Source of the DNA: Streptomyces nymphaeiformis
GTDB lineage: Bacteria; Actinomycetota; Actinomycetes; Streptomycetales; Streptomycetaceae
Assembly: GCF_014203895.1 (NCBI RefSeq)
Contig: NZ_JACHJY010000005.1
Span: forward strand, 434,001 to 498,000
Direction: 5' to 3'
DNA length: 64,000 bases
This document shows, one piece after another, positions 25,078 through 32,171 of this stretch (position 1 is the stretch's first letter; every line of letters starts with the position of its first letter). The translations under genes and the position numbers were made by a program. The notes beneath the pieces are model-generated. The model had not been told where the DNA came from. It did not search any database and saw only the letters and a list, made by a program, of their open reading frames with translations.

Positions 25078-26099
25078 GCGGCGACCTCCTCGGCCGTCTC
25101 GGCGGACTCGTCCGTGTCGCTGCCTTCGTTCGTCTCGACGGAGTGGAGCTCCGGGCGGCTGGCTCGCTCGGCGAGCAACTCGTCACGCAGAACGCGGGAG
25201 TTGGCTGCCGAGCAGTGCAGCGCGGTCCGGATCGCCTCGGCGTTGATCCCCGCGAGGGGCCAGTCGGCGGTCAGCTCACGGGCCTCGGCCAGCAGCTCCG
25301 CCGCCGAACGCGGCGGCTTCGCCCCCTTGGGCTTCTGTCGGGTGGTGCGCTTGCGCGGCTTCCGCTCGTCCTGCTCCTCGGCCGGCGGCGGGACGGGCGG
25401 CACGGCGGGTTCCTGCTCCGGCTCCTCCACGGCCCCGTCGGGGGCAAGCTCCCCGAGCCGCAGGAGGACGCGTTCGCGGCGCGGGGTCTTCGACCGCCAC
25501 CGCCAGCCGTAGGTCTCGCGCAAGTCGGCGCGGGCGAGCTGCCGCTCCTTCTCGCGGGCGAGCGCATCGGCGTAGGAGGTGATCTCCCACAGCGTCATCC
25601 GGCGCCACAGCAAGAAGGTGGAGGGGAAGGCCAGCAGCCACCGCGAGGCCCGGATCTTGTCCATCCGGCGGCCGGTCGCGGCCCCGATCCGTACGGCGTA
25701 GATGTGGGCGCCGATCTCGGAGAACACCACCCACAGCAGCGGCATCGTGCCGTGGGCGAGCTTGGCCCACATCCCGTGCCCGGCGGCCACGTTCAGGCCG
25801 CAGGTGATCAGGGTCAGGACCCAGGGCACGAACCGCACCCACGCGAGGGCCATGTCCATCCGGATCAGCAGCAGGTTGGCCACCGTGAACACCGGAATGG
25901 CCACGTCGATGCCGACCGGCAGCATCCACGGCTCACCGAAGCCCCACCGCAGCGCGGCGGCCGACACGGCATCGAAGGAGGAGATGAGCCCGAGCGCGCC
26001 GACACCGGCCGCGGCGAGCGCACCGACACCGGCGAGGCCCATCTCCGGACGCGTCAGCGGCGGCACCGCCGACCGCTCGTTGGTGATCGCGGTCGTCAT
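25074..26099 (-). CDS. DUF2637-type membrane protein with helix-turn-helix-like tail
   Basis: 341 aa. About four membrane helices are visible in the first 140 residues (about 20-45, 58-80, 88-106 and 118-138). A long Arg/Lys/Pro-rich cytoplasmic region follows, then a C-terminal segment resembling a helix-turn-helix (LAGINAEAIRTALHCSAANSRVLRDELL). DUF2637 proteins are common in Streptomyces AICEs and plasmids, near spread functions. I chose ATG 26099, which overlaps the upstream stop (ATGA). Biochemical role unknown. Confidence 0.75.
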   Translation of the reverse strand: MTTAITNERSAVPPLTRPEMGLAGVGALAAAGVGALGLISSFDAVSAAALRWGFGEPWMLPVGIDVAIPVFTVANLLLIRMDMALAWVRFVPWVLTLITCGLNVAAGHGMWAKLAHGTMPLLWVVFSEIGAHIYAVRIGAATGRRMDKIRASRWLLAFPSTFLLWRRMTLWEITSYADALAREKERQLARADLRETYGWRWRSKTPRRERVLLRLGELAPDGAVEEPEQEPAVPPVPPPAEEQDERKPRKRTTRQKPKGAKPPRSAAELLAEARELTADWPLAGINAEAIRTALHCSAANSRVLRDELLAERASRPELHSVETNEGSDTDESAETAEEVAA

Positions 26100-26287
26100 C
26101 GCGCACCGCCGAAGAGCTTCCGGTTCCGAACAGCCCAACCGATGTGCTGGATGAGGAACCCGAGAACCGCCGCGGCGAACAGCCATGCCTGATGGGCCGC
26201 GACAGCGCCCGCGGCACTGCCCACCGCGATCAGCGAGCCGAGCCAGACGGGACCCAGCTCCGGGCCCCAGGGCATCCGGGCGCTCAT
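26096..26287 (-). CDS. Small membrane protein (63 aa)
   Basis: The start is ATG 26287 with AAGGGAGCGGC upstream. Two hydrophobic stretches (about 12-30 and 33-50, WLFAAAVLGFLIQHIGWAV) end in a basic tail. Four-base overlaps on both sides place it in a tightly coupled operon. No recognisable family. Confidence 0.65.
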   Translation of the reverse strand: MSARMPWGPELGPVWLGSLIAVGSAAGAVAAHQAWLFAAAVLGFLIQHIGWAVRNRKLFGGAR

Positions 26288-26577
26288 GCCGCCGCTCCCT
26301 TCCGGGGACGGGAGCGGCGGGCCGCCGGCCGTACCAGCGGGATGACGTTGAACAGCTCCGGCGCGAACGCCTCGATCGCCTCGGCGGCGACCCGGCTCAC
26401 CTCGTCCGGCAGGTTCGGGTTGTCCGCGAGGATGTCCCGCGCCGCGTCCAGACGGGCCGCGCGCTCCTCCTCGCTCTCGCCCTCCACCCCGAGCCACAGC
26501 TCCACCGGGGTACCGAGGGCGAGTTCCACGAAGTCGTTGGCGCTGACGGCCTGATGGCCGCCGATGAATGTACGCAT
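26284..26577 (-). CDS. Small acidic protein (97 aa), first gene of the transfer operon
   Basis: The start is ATG 26577, with CAGGAGCGATCAGCC upstream. The sequence is acidic and helical (ESEEERAARLDAARDIL) with a basic Arg-rich C-terminus. It has no signal peptide and no domain I recognise. It is the promoter-proximal gene of the long minus-strand transfer operon, next to the 714-bp divergent regulatory region. Confidence 0.6.
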   Translation of the reverse strand: MRTFIGGHQAVSANDFVELALGTPVELWLGVEGESEEERAARLDAARDILADNPNLPDEVSRVAAEAIEAFAPELFNVIPLVRPAARRSRPRKGAAA

Positions 26578-27082
26578 GGCTGATCGCTCCTGAACTTGTC
26601 GAAGGGGCGCTGGGTGGCCTCGGTCCGTGGTGAGAGGCAGCCACCCCAGCGCGGCGGGGTCGGAATTTCTCCGGCTCCCCTCTGCCTCGCCCGTACGGCA
26701 CCCCGTGCGGGGCCCGGACGGGCGAGGGAGGCAACCGGCCGCAGCAACCGCTGCGCAGGTGATCTGACGTCCGCGAATCACCGGCCATCCCGGTGCGCCG
26801 AAGCTGCGGATCAGGGGACGCGGTAGGCATGGCCGCCGTGCCGGTCGAGCACGGGCGGCGCCCAAAGTCTTCGTCGATGCATGGAGACCCCCTCGGGTCG
26901 GTCGGATCGGATGAAGCACTGCAAGGGGGACCTGTGTCCCCACCCTCCGGCCGTTGCTCGCGGTCGCCGGGCCACCTCGCCAGTACGGGCCACAACCCTG
27001 TTCCACCTGGCCTTTAGCGGGATTGCAGCGTCCCCGCCCTGTGCTTGCAGACAGCACCTCTCTTCGGACCGAAGCCCGATGA

Positions 27083-27099
27083 GGTACATGTATTACCTG
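27083..27099. promoter_or_regulatory. 17-bp palindromic site, candidate GntR/KorSA operator
   Basis: AGGTA-N7-TACCT, 17 bp, with outer arms GATGAGG/CCTCATC. GntR regulators of the HutC/KorSA type bind palindromes of this size, and the element encodes one at 29107-29547. Confidence 0.4.
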
Positions 27100-27232
27100 T
27101 TCCTCATCATGGAGAGGCGGGTTGGGGTCGTCAAGTCCCTTGGTTTTCAAGGAGGTCGTGAACCCGCCCCGCTCGATGCCTCAAGCTTGGCCTGATCAGG
27201 GCAGACGCTGGACTCCACACATGTACGGCTGT

Positions 27233-27272
27233 GGGACGACTTGGCTACGGTGAAGTCGTCCCAAGTCGTCCC
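27233..27272. promoter_or_regulatory. Operator: one inverted and two direct 10-bp units before the HTH gene
   Basis: GGGACGACTT (27233-27242), a 10-bp spacer, then AAGTCGTCCC (27253-27262) and AAGTCGTCCC again (27263-27272). The spacer GGCTACGGTG contains a possible -10 (TACGGT), so a bound protein would block the promoter. A related CAAGCGTCCCAC lies upstream of the GntR gene near 29604-29615. Confidence 0.6.
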
Positions 27273-27291
27273 GCGGATGGGAGAGTGCGGC

Positions 27292-28062
27292 ATGGCCAAC
27301 GAACGACTGCGCGGCGCCATCATCGAGAGCGGCATGACGCTCGATCAGGTCGCCGAGCGGCTCGGGGTGTCGGCGAAGACAGTGGAGCGCTGGATCAACG
27401 ACCCCAAGCGCCAGCCGTACCGCCGATTCAAGTACGCGACGGCCTCGCTCCTCCAACGCGAGATGTCTTACTTATGGCCTGAGGAACGGACGTCCGCGGA
27501 GGTCACCGAGGCGGGCAACGCCGAGCTGATCAAGCTCTACCCCCACCGCTCGGTCGTGCCGAACCGGCTCTGGACGCAGCTCTACGCCAGCGCTCAGCGA
27601 TCCTTCGATGTCCTGGTCTACTCGGGGTTCTGGCTCACTGAGGACGCGGCCTTCCACCAGGTCGTCAAGGAGAAGTCGGCCGCCGGCATCCCGGTCCGGT
27701 TCATGCTCGGCGACCCCGACTCAGCTGCGGTGGCAGTGCGCGGAGCCGACGAGGGGATCGGTGGCGCCATGGCAGGCAAGATCCGAAATGCCCTGGTCAA
27801 CTATGCGCCACTCTTCGGACTCCCTGGCGTGGAATTCCGCCTTCACTCCACCACCCTCTACAACTCCCTCTATCGCGCGGACGACCAGATGCTCGCAAAC
27901 GGGCACCTGTACGGCGTCGGCGCGTACATGGCGCCGGTGCTGCACATCCAGCGGGTGGCCGGCGGCGAGCTCTTCGACGCTTACGCCGAGAGCATCGAGC
28001 GAGTCTGGGAGAGCGCCCGCCCCATCACCTCACCCACTGACCTGGCAGGCTCGGACGCATGA
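27292..28062 (+). CDS. Helix-turn-helix regulator with DUF5919-like C-terminal domain
   Basis: 256 aa. An N-terminal HTH (GMTLDQVAERLGVSAKTVERWI, about residues 12-33) is joined to a 170-residue alpha/beta domain (FDVLVYSGFWL, GIPVRFMLGDP, VEFRLHSTTLYNSLYRADDQML) that resembles DUF5919 and loosely a phospholipase-D-like fold. I do not see two HKD motifs. I chose ATG 27292 with GGGAGAG upstream; a TTG at 27241 in frame would lie inside the operator. It overlaps the Nudix gene by 4 bases. Likely a ligand-responsive regulator of the element. Confidence 0.7.
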   Translation: MANERLRGAIIESGMTLDQVAERLGVSAKTVERWINDPKRQPYRRFKYATASLLQREMSYLWPEERTSAEVTEAGNAELIKLYPHRSVVPNRLWTQLYASAQRSFDVLVYSGFWLTEDAAFHQVVKEKSAAGIPVRFMLGDPDSAAVAVRGADEGIGGAMAGKIRNALVNYAPLFGLPGVEFRLHSTTLYNSLYRADDQMLANGHLYGVGAYMAPVLHIQRVAGGELFDAYAESIERVWESARPITSPTDLAGSDA

Positions 28063-28532
28063 GCCGAACCGACTACTTCCGCGACCCCGCCGCCCCAAAA
28101 GCCAACTCGGTGGTGCCGTCCGTGACGGTCGTCGTACGCGACGACGAGGGGCGGCTCCTCCTCATCCATAAGACCGACAACGACCTGTGGGCCCTCCCAG
28201 GCGGAGGCCACGACATCGGCGAACGAATCGGCGACACCGCGGTCCGGGAGGTTCGGGAGGAGACAGGGATCGAGGTGGAGGTGGACAACATCGTCGGCCT
28301 CTACACGGACCCGGACCACGTCCTGGCGTACGACGACGGAGAGGTCCGGCAGCAGTTCTCCATCTGCTTCCGGGCCCACCCGGTCGGCGGATCCCTCCGC
28401 ACGAGCAGCGAATCGAAGGAGGTCCGCTGGGTTCACCCAGCGGACCTCGATGACCTGGACATCCACCCGTCCATGAGGCTGCGCATCCGGCACGGCCTGG
28501 ACGAGTCGCGACGAGAGCCCTACCTCGGCTGA
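28059..28532 (+). CDS. Nudix hydrolase, possible Pif-type transfer-immunity protein
   Basis: 157 aa with a complete Nudix box at 49-71 (G-x5-E-x7-REVREETGI). Nudix enzymes cleave nucleoside diphosphates linked to another group. In the AICE pSAM2 the immunity protein Pif, which prevents redundant transfer, carries a Nudix motif, so this is a candidate Pif equivalent. It is translationally coupled to the HTH-DUF5919 gene. Its end overlaps the opposite-strand HD gene by 13 bp. The natural substrate is unknown. Confidence 0.8.
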   Translation: MSRTDYFRDPAAPKANSVVPSVTVVVRDDEGRLLLIHKTDNDLWALPGGGHDIGERIGDTAVREVREETGIEVEVDNIVGLYTDPDHVLAYDDGEVRQQFSICFRAHPVGGSLRTSSESKEVRWVHPADLDDLDIHPSMRLRIRHGLDESRREPYLG

Positions 28533-29089
28533 GCGCCGGCCACGGCAGCGGCCATACGGCGCTCCACCCGCTCATTGGCGGCGTAGATCTCGGGCGCCGC
28601 GCGCTGAATGAACCGTCCCACGATGGTGTCCGGCCCGTACCGCTGCACGATCTCGTCCAGCCGGGCGACCGGGGTGGTGTGCCCGCCGTCGGGCGTCGTC
28701 GTCATGTCGGAGACGATCAGCGCGTCCACCAGCTCCGGCCGCTCAAGCTCGAACTCAGTCTCAAGCTCATGCCGGAGCCCTCGCTCCTCAGCCTCCAGGA
28801 GCGCACAGGAGTGATGCGCCACGAGCCGCACCACACGCTCGTCGGCACCCTCCTGGTCCCGAAGGAACCGGGCCCCATCGAGCGGGTGGAAGCCGGTAGT
28901 CGCGATGGCCGGCGAGTACCCGACGTCATGCAGAACGGCGGCAGCCTCCAGCAACTCCGCATCGGCGCCGAGGATCGGACTCAGAGACCGAGCCCGCTTG
29001 GCCACTCCGAGGGAGTGCGCCCAACGACGCGGCAGCGGACCGGACAACATCGATTCGGAGAGCGAGTACGCCCACTCAGTAAGCCCCAT
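28520..29089 (-). CDS. HD-domain phosphohydrolase
   Basis: 189 aa. The metal-binding HD motif is visible as RRWAH (H near 27), LHDVGY (HD near 57), FHPLDGARFL and AHHSCAL. The length and motif order fit stand-alone HD proteins acting on nucleotides. ATG 29089 is chosen; a TTG 3 codons upstream is possible, and neither has a strong ribosome-binding site. It lies 17 bp after the GntR gene on the same strand, so the pair is probably co-transcribed. Such HD genes recur beside GntR and Nudix genes in AICEs. Substrate unknown. Confidence 0.75.
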   Translation of the reverse strand: MGLTEWAYSLSESMLSGPLPRRWAHSLGVAKRARSLSPILGADAELLEAAAVLHDVGYSPAIATTGFHPLDGARFLRDQEGADERVVRLVAHHSCALLEAEERGLRHELETEFELERPELVDALIVSDMTTTPDGGHTTPVARLDEIVQRYGPDTIVGRFIQRAAPEIYAANERVERRMAAAVAGAQPR

Positions 29090-29106
29090 GGACGTCAAGG
29101 CTACGG

Positions 29107-29547
29107 CTACTCAGGGACGGCCGGGAGGGCGCGTACCGTGCGGCCCTTGCCGTGGACGGCGATGAGCAAACCAGAGCCCTCCATTTGCGCCAAAGCCCGT
29201 CGCACCGCAGTCCGCGAGGCGTCAAAGCGCGCGCACAGTTGAGACTCAGACGGATAACCATCGCCAATCGACAAGGAATCTTCAATGATGAGCTCAGTAA
29301 GGCGCTGAACGAGGGGGCGAATTGGAGCCGAAGCGATCCGCCATCCCGCTCCTGGCACCGAGACCACCAGTTTATCCGACTCTAGACTCTTGAGTGCTCT
29401 CCGTATCGTATTTCGCGCCACGCCGAACTTATCAGCCATGGCAGCCTCGGATGGAAGGATCCCATTCTTGAACTTTCCTTCCGAGATTTCCTTGCGCACC
29501 CCTTCAGCAATGCGCATATAGGTTCCGCGCGGGCTCGCCACTGGCAC
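29107..29547 (-). CDS. GntR-type regulator with two tandem winged helices (KorSA-like)
   Basis: 146 aa. Two GntR-like winged helices follow each other: about 12-68 (LPSEAAMADKFGVARNTIRRAL) and 78-140 (YPSESQLCARFDASRTAVRRAL), with no effector-binding domain. In pSAM2 the GntR protein KorSA represses the transfer and replication activator, and this gene occupies the equivalent place. The GTG start at 29547 is preceded by GGAAGGAGGGAATCTC, an ideal site. Candidate operators lie at 27083-27099 and 27233-27272. Confidence 0.8.
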   Translation of the reverse strand: MPVASPRGTYMRIAEGVRKEISEGKFKNGILPSEAAMADKFGVARNTIRRALKSLESDKLVVSVPGAGWRIASAPIRPLVQRLTELIIEDSLSIGDGYPSESQLCARFDASRTAVRRALAQMEGSGLLIAVHGKGRTVRALPAVPE

Positions 29548-29643
29548 GAGATTCCCTCCTTCCGGCCTCATTTTCTAGCCACTGCAAGCGAATGGGGACC
29601 ACTCAAGCGTCCCACACATATCCCTACTCAGATGGCCGCAGCC

Positions 29644-31758
29644 CTAGTCGCGTGGGCCGCGACGGTACTTAAGGCGCGCAAGAGCGACCTTCCTGCGATT
29701 TTCCCTGGTAACAGGAAGATGGTCCGGCACACTCTCCTCGAATCCATCAAGTTCGCTTGAGAGATTCTCGTAGAAGTAGTCGAGTCCAACCACTTCCTCA
29801 AGAAAATCGATCCTTAGATCGGAAAGCGACTCACCGGATCCACTGATCGCTACAGACACATTCAGTGCAGCAAACTCCAGCGCATCCCAAGGACCACCAA
29901 TTAGCGCTTCACGCAAGATGGGGTCAACCACCTCCTTACCCGCTGCACGTCGCCAGTGGAATACGTGCCTGAAATCGTGATCAGAGACGTCTTTAAGATC
30001 TCGCGAAATGAAGCCTTCTACTCGGCGATGGAGCACCTCTACAACTGCAGGCTCTACTGGCGTAATTTTGCCCTCATCCCCGGTGAGCCTCAAGTCCTCA
30101 AGCACTTCCGAAACCAGAATCGCCCCATACTCGTACGAATCCATTTCAAGAATTACTGCATGCGCCCTATCGGACGGAACCGCCTCCATTGCAACTCGAG
30201 CAAGTCGTTCAACGGCAAGCATCGGGCTGCCGACGATCGAAAAAGACTGGTGTACGACTCTGGATCGGATATCGGCAGCTATCGGAAGGATCAGACAGGC
30301 GGCGTCAGGAAACTCGGAGATGCGCGCTTCGATCTTCCGCGCGATTCGTACAGTGTCTTCAAACAGGGACGCTTCGAGCTCGGCCGCCACCGACTCATCC
30401 GGGCCTTCGCCGAGACGAACGAGCCAGCCCCTCACCGTTCTATTCGGAACGTCATCACCAGGGACGCCAAAGGAGAAGTACCGATCGAAGTAGTCGCGGT
30501 GCCCGACCCCAAGCCGGCGCTCAGCCTTGTCCTGAAGCGAACCAAGACCTCCGCTGTAGTTTTTCTTGATCATCTCCAGGGCGGGGAAGAGAGAGCTCAG
30601 CAGGTCAAAAATCGACTGGGTTCGCGCATCCGCAGCGCCTGCCTCCGAGAGCTCCTTAAGCCAGCGAGCCTCCTCCTGAGCATTTTCCCCGCTCCGCTGC
30701 CGAAGCATCCTCCCAACGTCCTCGCCAAGAAGTTCAGCACGCCAAGAGCCAGGAATTTTCTTATAGACTTCAGGCTCGAAAGTGCGAAGGAAGGTGAGGA
30801 GACAGAATTCAACGAAGTTCACTTCGTCATTCAGGGAGTCGAATAGTGAGTCAATTTGCGCAATGTACCTATTGACGGCGCGAGGTGTGGTCAGATAGCC
30901 GGAAATGAGGTCCTGATAGGTGGCACTAAAGCGGATGACATCCTGCTCATCCATCACCACACCGTAACGCTCCATAAGCTCCGTCAACGCGCTATCGAGA
31001 AGAGCGAGCGTCTGCTTCGGCCTCATTGGAGGCATATCGAATCTAACCTGGACGATCTTTTCCATGTAGTCACGGGCGCGGAGCCTGTCCCCCGCAGCGA
31101 CGTCCGTCTGTTGAATCAGGTCCAGCAGAGTCTTCTCATCGTAAGCGAGCAGGTAGTAGATGTTCGGAAGTCGCCCCACTAGCCGGACAAGCTTGAACAC
31201 CATCAAAAGCTCTTCCGGCGTTAGGCGATCGAGATCGTCCAAGACGAACATGATCGGCTTTTCCAAGTCCTCCAAGACTTTTTCCGCTCGGGCCTTCATA
31301 CCGTTGGCGCTGACATCACCAGCGATCCATTTACCTACGGATTCGAGAGCAGCGCTGGCGTCGACTCCGGCGATTCCATTCACTTTTCCGGCAGGCGAGA
31401 TCGCGGTGAAGAAATTTCCGATTCGCTCTCGCCCTTGACTCCACTTACTTCCATCCGGAAGAGCCTCACGGAGCGCCACAAAGAAGCCCAGTTGCAGGGA
31501 CTCGGTATCGCTGTAGAGCCACGGATTCAGTTCCACCACGGTCCAGTCGACATCCTGGCCGTCCTTCAGCCCATCCAGAACCATGGACAAGGTGGTGGAC
31601 TTTCCTGACCCCCAAGGCCCGATGAGGCCGGCGACGCTCGACTTGCTCTGCTGCCTTACTTGCGCAAGAGCCCCAACAACGCTCTGGGCAAATGACCGCC
31701 GCTCGAGGCTGTCGTTGGCCGGGTCCGGGTCATCACGAAAGTAGCTGCGCTGGCTCAT
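29644..31758 (-). CDS. KAP-family P-loop NTPase, AT-richer cargo gene beside attR
   Basis: The 704-aa protein starts with a STAND/KAP-like NTPase: Walker A GPWGSGKST (47-55), VVELNPW, Walker B MFVLDDLDRL (169-178) and YYLLAYDEKTLL, the classic KAP pattern. The transmembrane pair often inserted in KAP domains is not evident. A 350-residue helical C-terminal region has no features I recognise. F-plasmid PifA, which excludes phage T7, belongs to this family. The DNA is visibly AT-richer than its neighbours (one counted line, 30001-30060, is 55% GC), suggesting separate acquisition. ATG 31758 lacks a clear ribosome-binding site; TATCGT 10 bases upstream could give a leaderless mRNA. Confidence 0.8.
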   Translation of the reverse strand: MSQRSYFRDDPDPANDSLERRSFAQSVVGALAQVRQQSKSSVAGLIGPWGSGKSTTLSMVLDGLKDGQDVDWTVVELNPWLYSDTESLQLGFFVALREALPDGSKWSQGRERIGNFFTAISPAGKVNGIAGVDASAALESVGKWIAGDVSANGMKARAEKVLEDLEKPIMFVLDDLDRLTPEELLMVFKLVRLVGRLPNIYYLLAYDEKTLLDLIQQTDVAAGDRLRARDYMEKIVQVRFDMPPMRPKQTLALLDSALTELMERYGVVMDEQDVIRFSATYQDLISGYLTTPRAVNRYIAQIDSLFDSLNDEVNFVEFCLLTFLRTFEPEVYKKIPGSWRAELLGEDVGRMLRQRSGENAQEEARWLKELSEAGAADARTQSIFDLLSSLFPALEMIKKNYSGGLGSLQDKAERRLGVGHRDYFDRYFSFGVPGDDVPNRTVRGWLVRLGEGPDESVAAELEASLFEDTVRIARKIEARISEFPDAACLILPIAADIRSRVVHQSFSIVGSPMLAVERLARVAMEAVPSDRAHAVILEMDSYEYGAILVSEVLEDLRLTGDEGKITPVEPAVVEVLHRRVEGFISRDLKDVSDHDFRHVFHWRRAAGKEVVDPILREALIGGPWDALEFAALNVSVAISGSGESLSDLRIDFLEEVVGLDYFYENLSSELDGFEESVPDHLPVTRENRRKVALARLKYRRGPRD

Positions 31759-31959
31759 GACGGAACGATAGCTGTGGCTGCTGCCCTGCGTGTCGCAGTT
31801 CGGAGGTCTCAGCATGGCTACGGCTGCGGCCCAGAGGTTGTGGAGAGACCTGGGCGTTGCCGCCCGCACGCGTGACGGGCGAGTGAGACCGGCCTGGTGG
31901 GGTTGCTCCTCATGAGAAGTAGCAGCTCGGAGGTGGTGTAGACGCCTAGTTGAGCATGC

Positions 31960-32003
31960 CCTCCGGAGCCGTGTGCGCAGGTTCGAATCCTGCCGGGGGC
32001 ACT
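31960..32003 (+). other. attR core (44-bp copy of the tRNA-Arg 3' half)
   Basis: Exact copy of 13645-13688. The 5' half of a tRNA is missing, so it is not a gene. It marks the right end of the element. Confidence 0.95.
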
Positions 32004-32017
32004 TCGCAGGAAGTGCC

Positions 32018-32063
32018 AAAAAGACCTCGCGATCAGCGGAAACGCTGGAAGCGGGGTCTTTTT
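32018..32063 (+). terminator. Original tRNA-Arg terminator, now stranded beyond attR
   Basis: AAAAAGACCTCGC (32018-32030) pairs with GCGGGGTCTTTTT (32051-32063) with one G-U pair, and an inner CAGCG-GAAA-CGCTG hairpin caps it. The stem ends in T5, a textbook intrinsic terminator. Before integration it lay 15 bp after the tRNA core. Confidence 0.88.
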
Positions 32064-32075
32064 CGTATGTCTCGG

Positions 32076-32115
32076 TTCAGGCGTTCGGGCGTTCAGGGGT
32101 TCAGGGGTTCAAGCG
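32076..32115. repeat. Five tandem 8-bp repeats (TTCAGGSG type)
   Basis: TTCAGGCG, TTCGGGCG, TTCAGGGG, TTCAGGGG and TTCAAGCG follow head to tail between two terminators. Confidence 0.85.
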
Positions 32116-32116
32116 G

Positions 32117-32153
32117 AAGGCCCCGCCCTCGGCTGGTGCCGGGGCGGGGCCTT
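32117..32153 (-). terminator. Hairpin after the M4 protease gene
   Basis: AAGGCCCCGCCC (32117-32128) and GGGCGGGGCCTT (32142-32153) form a perfect 12-bp stem, 18 bp beyond the protease stop codon. Confidence 0.75.
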
Positions 32154-32171
32154 CGTGTGGTGCCGGTGGGG

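Larger units (their letters stand above)
26578..27291. promoter_or_regulatory. 714-bp divergent control region of the AICE
   Basis: It separates the leftward transfer operon from the rightward regulator operon. Small open frames here lack ribosome-binding sites and features. Visible signals are GGTGAT/ATCACC arms (26758-26763, 26777-26782), AGGTACATGTATTACCT (27083-27099, nested in GATGAGG/CCTCATC arms at 27078-27084 and 27102-27108), and three 10-bp operator-like units at 27233-27272. Transfer promoters repressed by a KorSA-like regulator are expected here. Confidence 0.55.
13645..32003. mobile_element. Actinomycete integrative and conjugative element (AICE) in tRNA-Arg(CCG)
   Basis: The unit is bounded by identical 44-bp repeats (13645-13688 and 31960-32003), about 18.3 kb including one att core. 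It encodes a tyrosine integrase and excisionase, a DnaB-N/DUF3987 replication protein, an FtsK/TraB translocase, Spd-like small membrane proteins, a Nudix protein and a GntR regulator, which is the pSAM2-type AICE gene set. Conjugation in this class moves double-stranded DNA by TraB alone. Additional genes are a PIN-like protein, a C5-methyltransferase, a diguanylate cyclase, an HD protein and a KAP NTPase. All backbone genes look intact, so the element may be functional. Confidence 0.93.

Noticed and set aside
26793..27195. Small plus- and minus-strand open frames in the AICE control region
   Set aside because: They lack ribosome-binding sites, overlap palindromes and resemble no known element protein.
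31960..32003. Second tRNA-Arg
   Set aside because: Only the 3' half from the anticodon loop onward is present; it is the attR copy.
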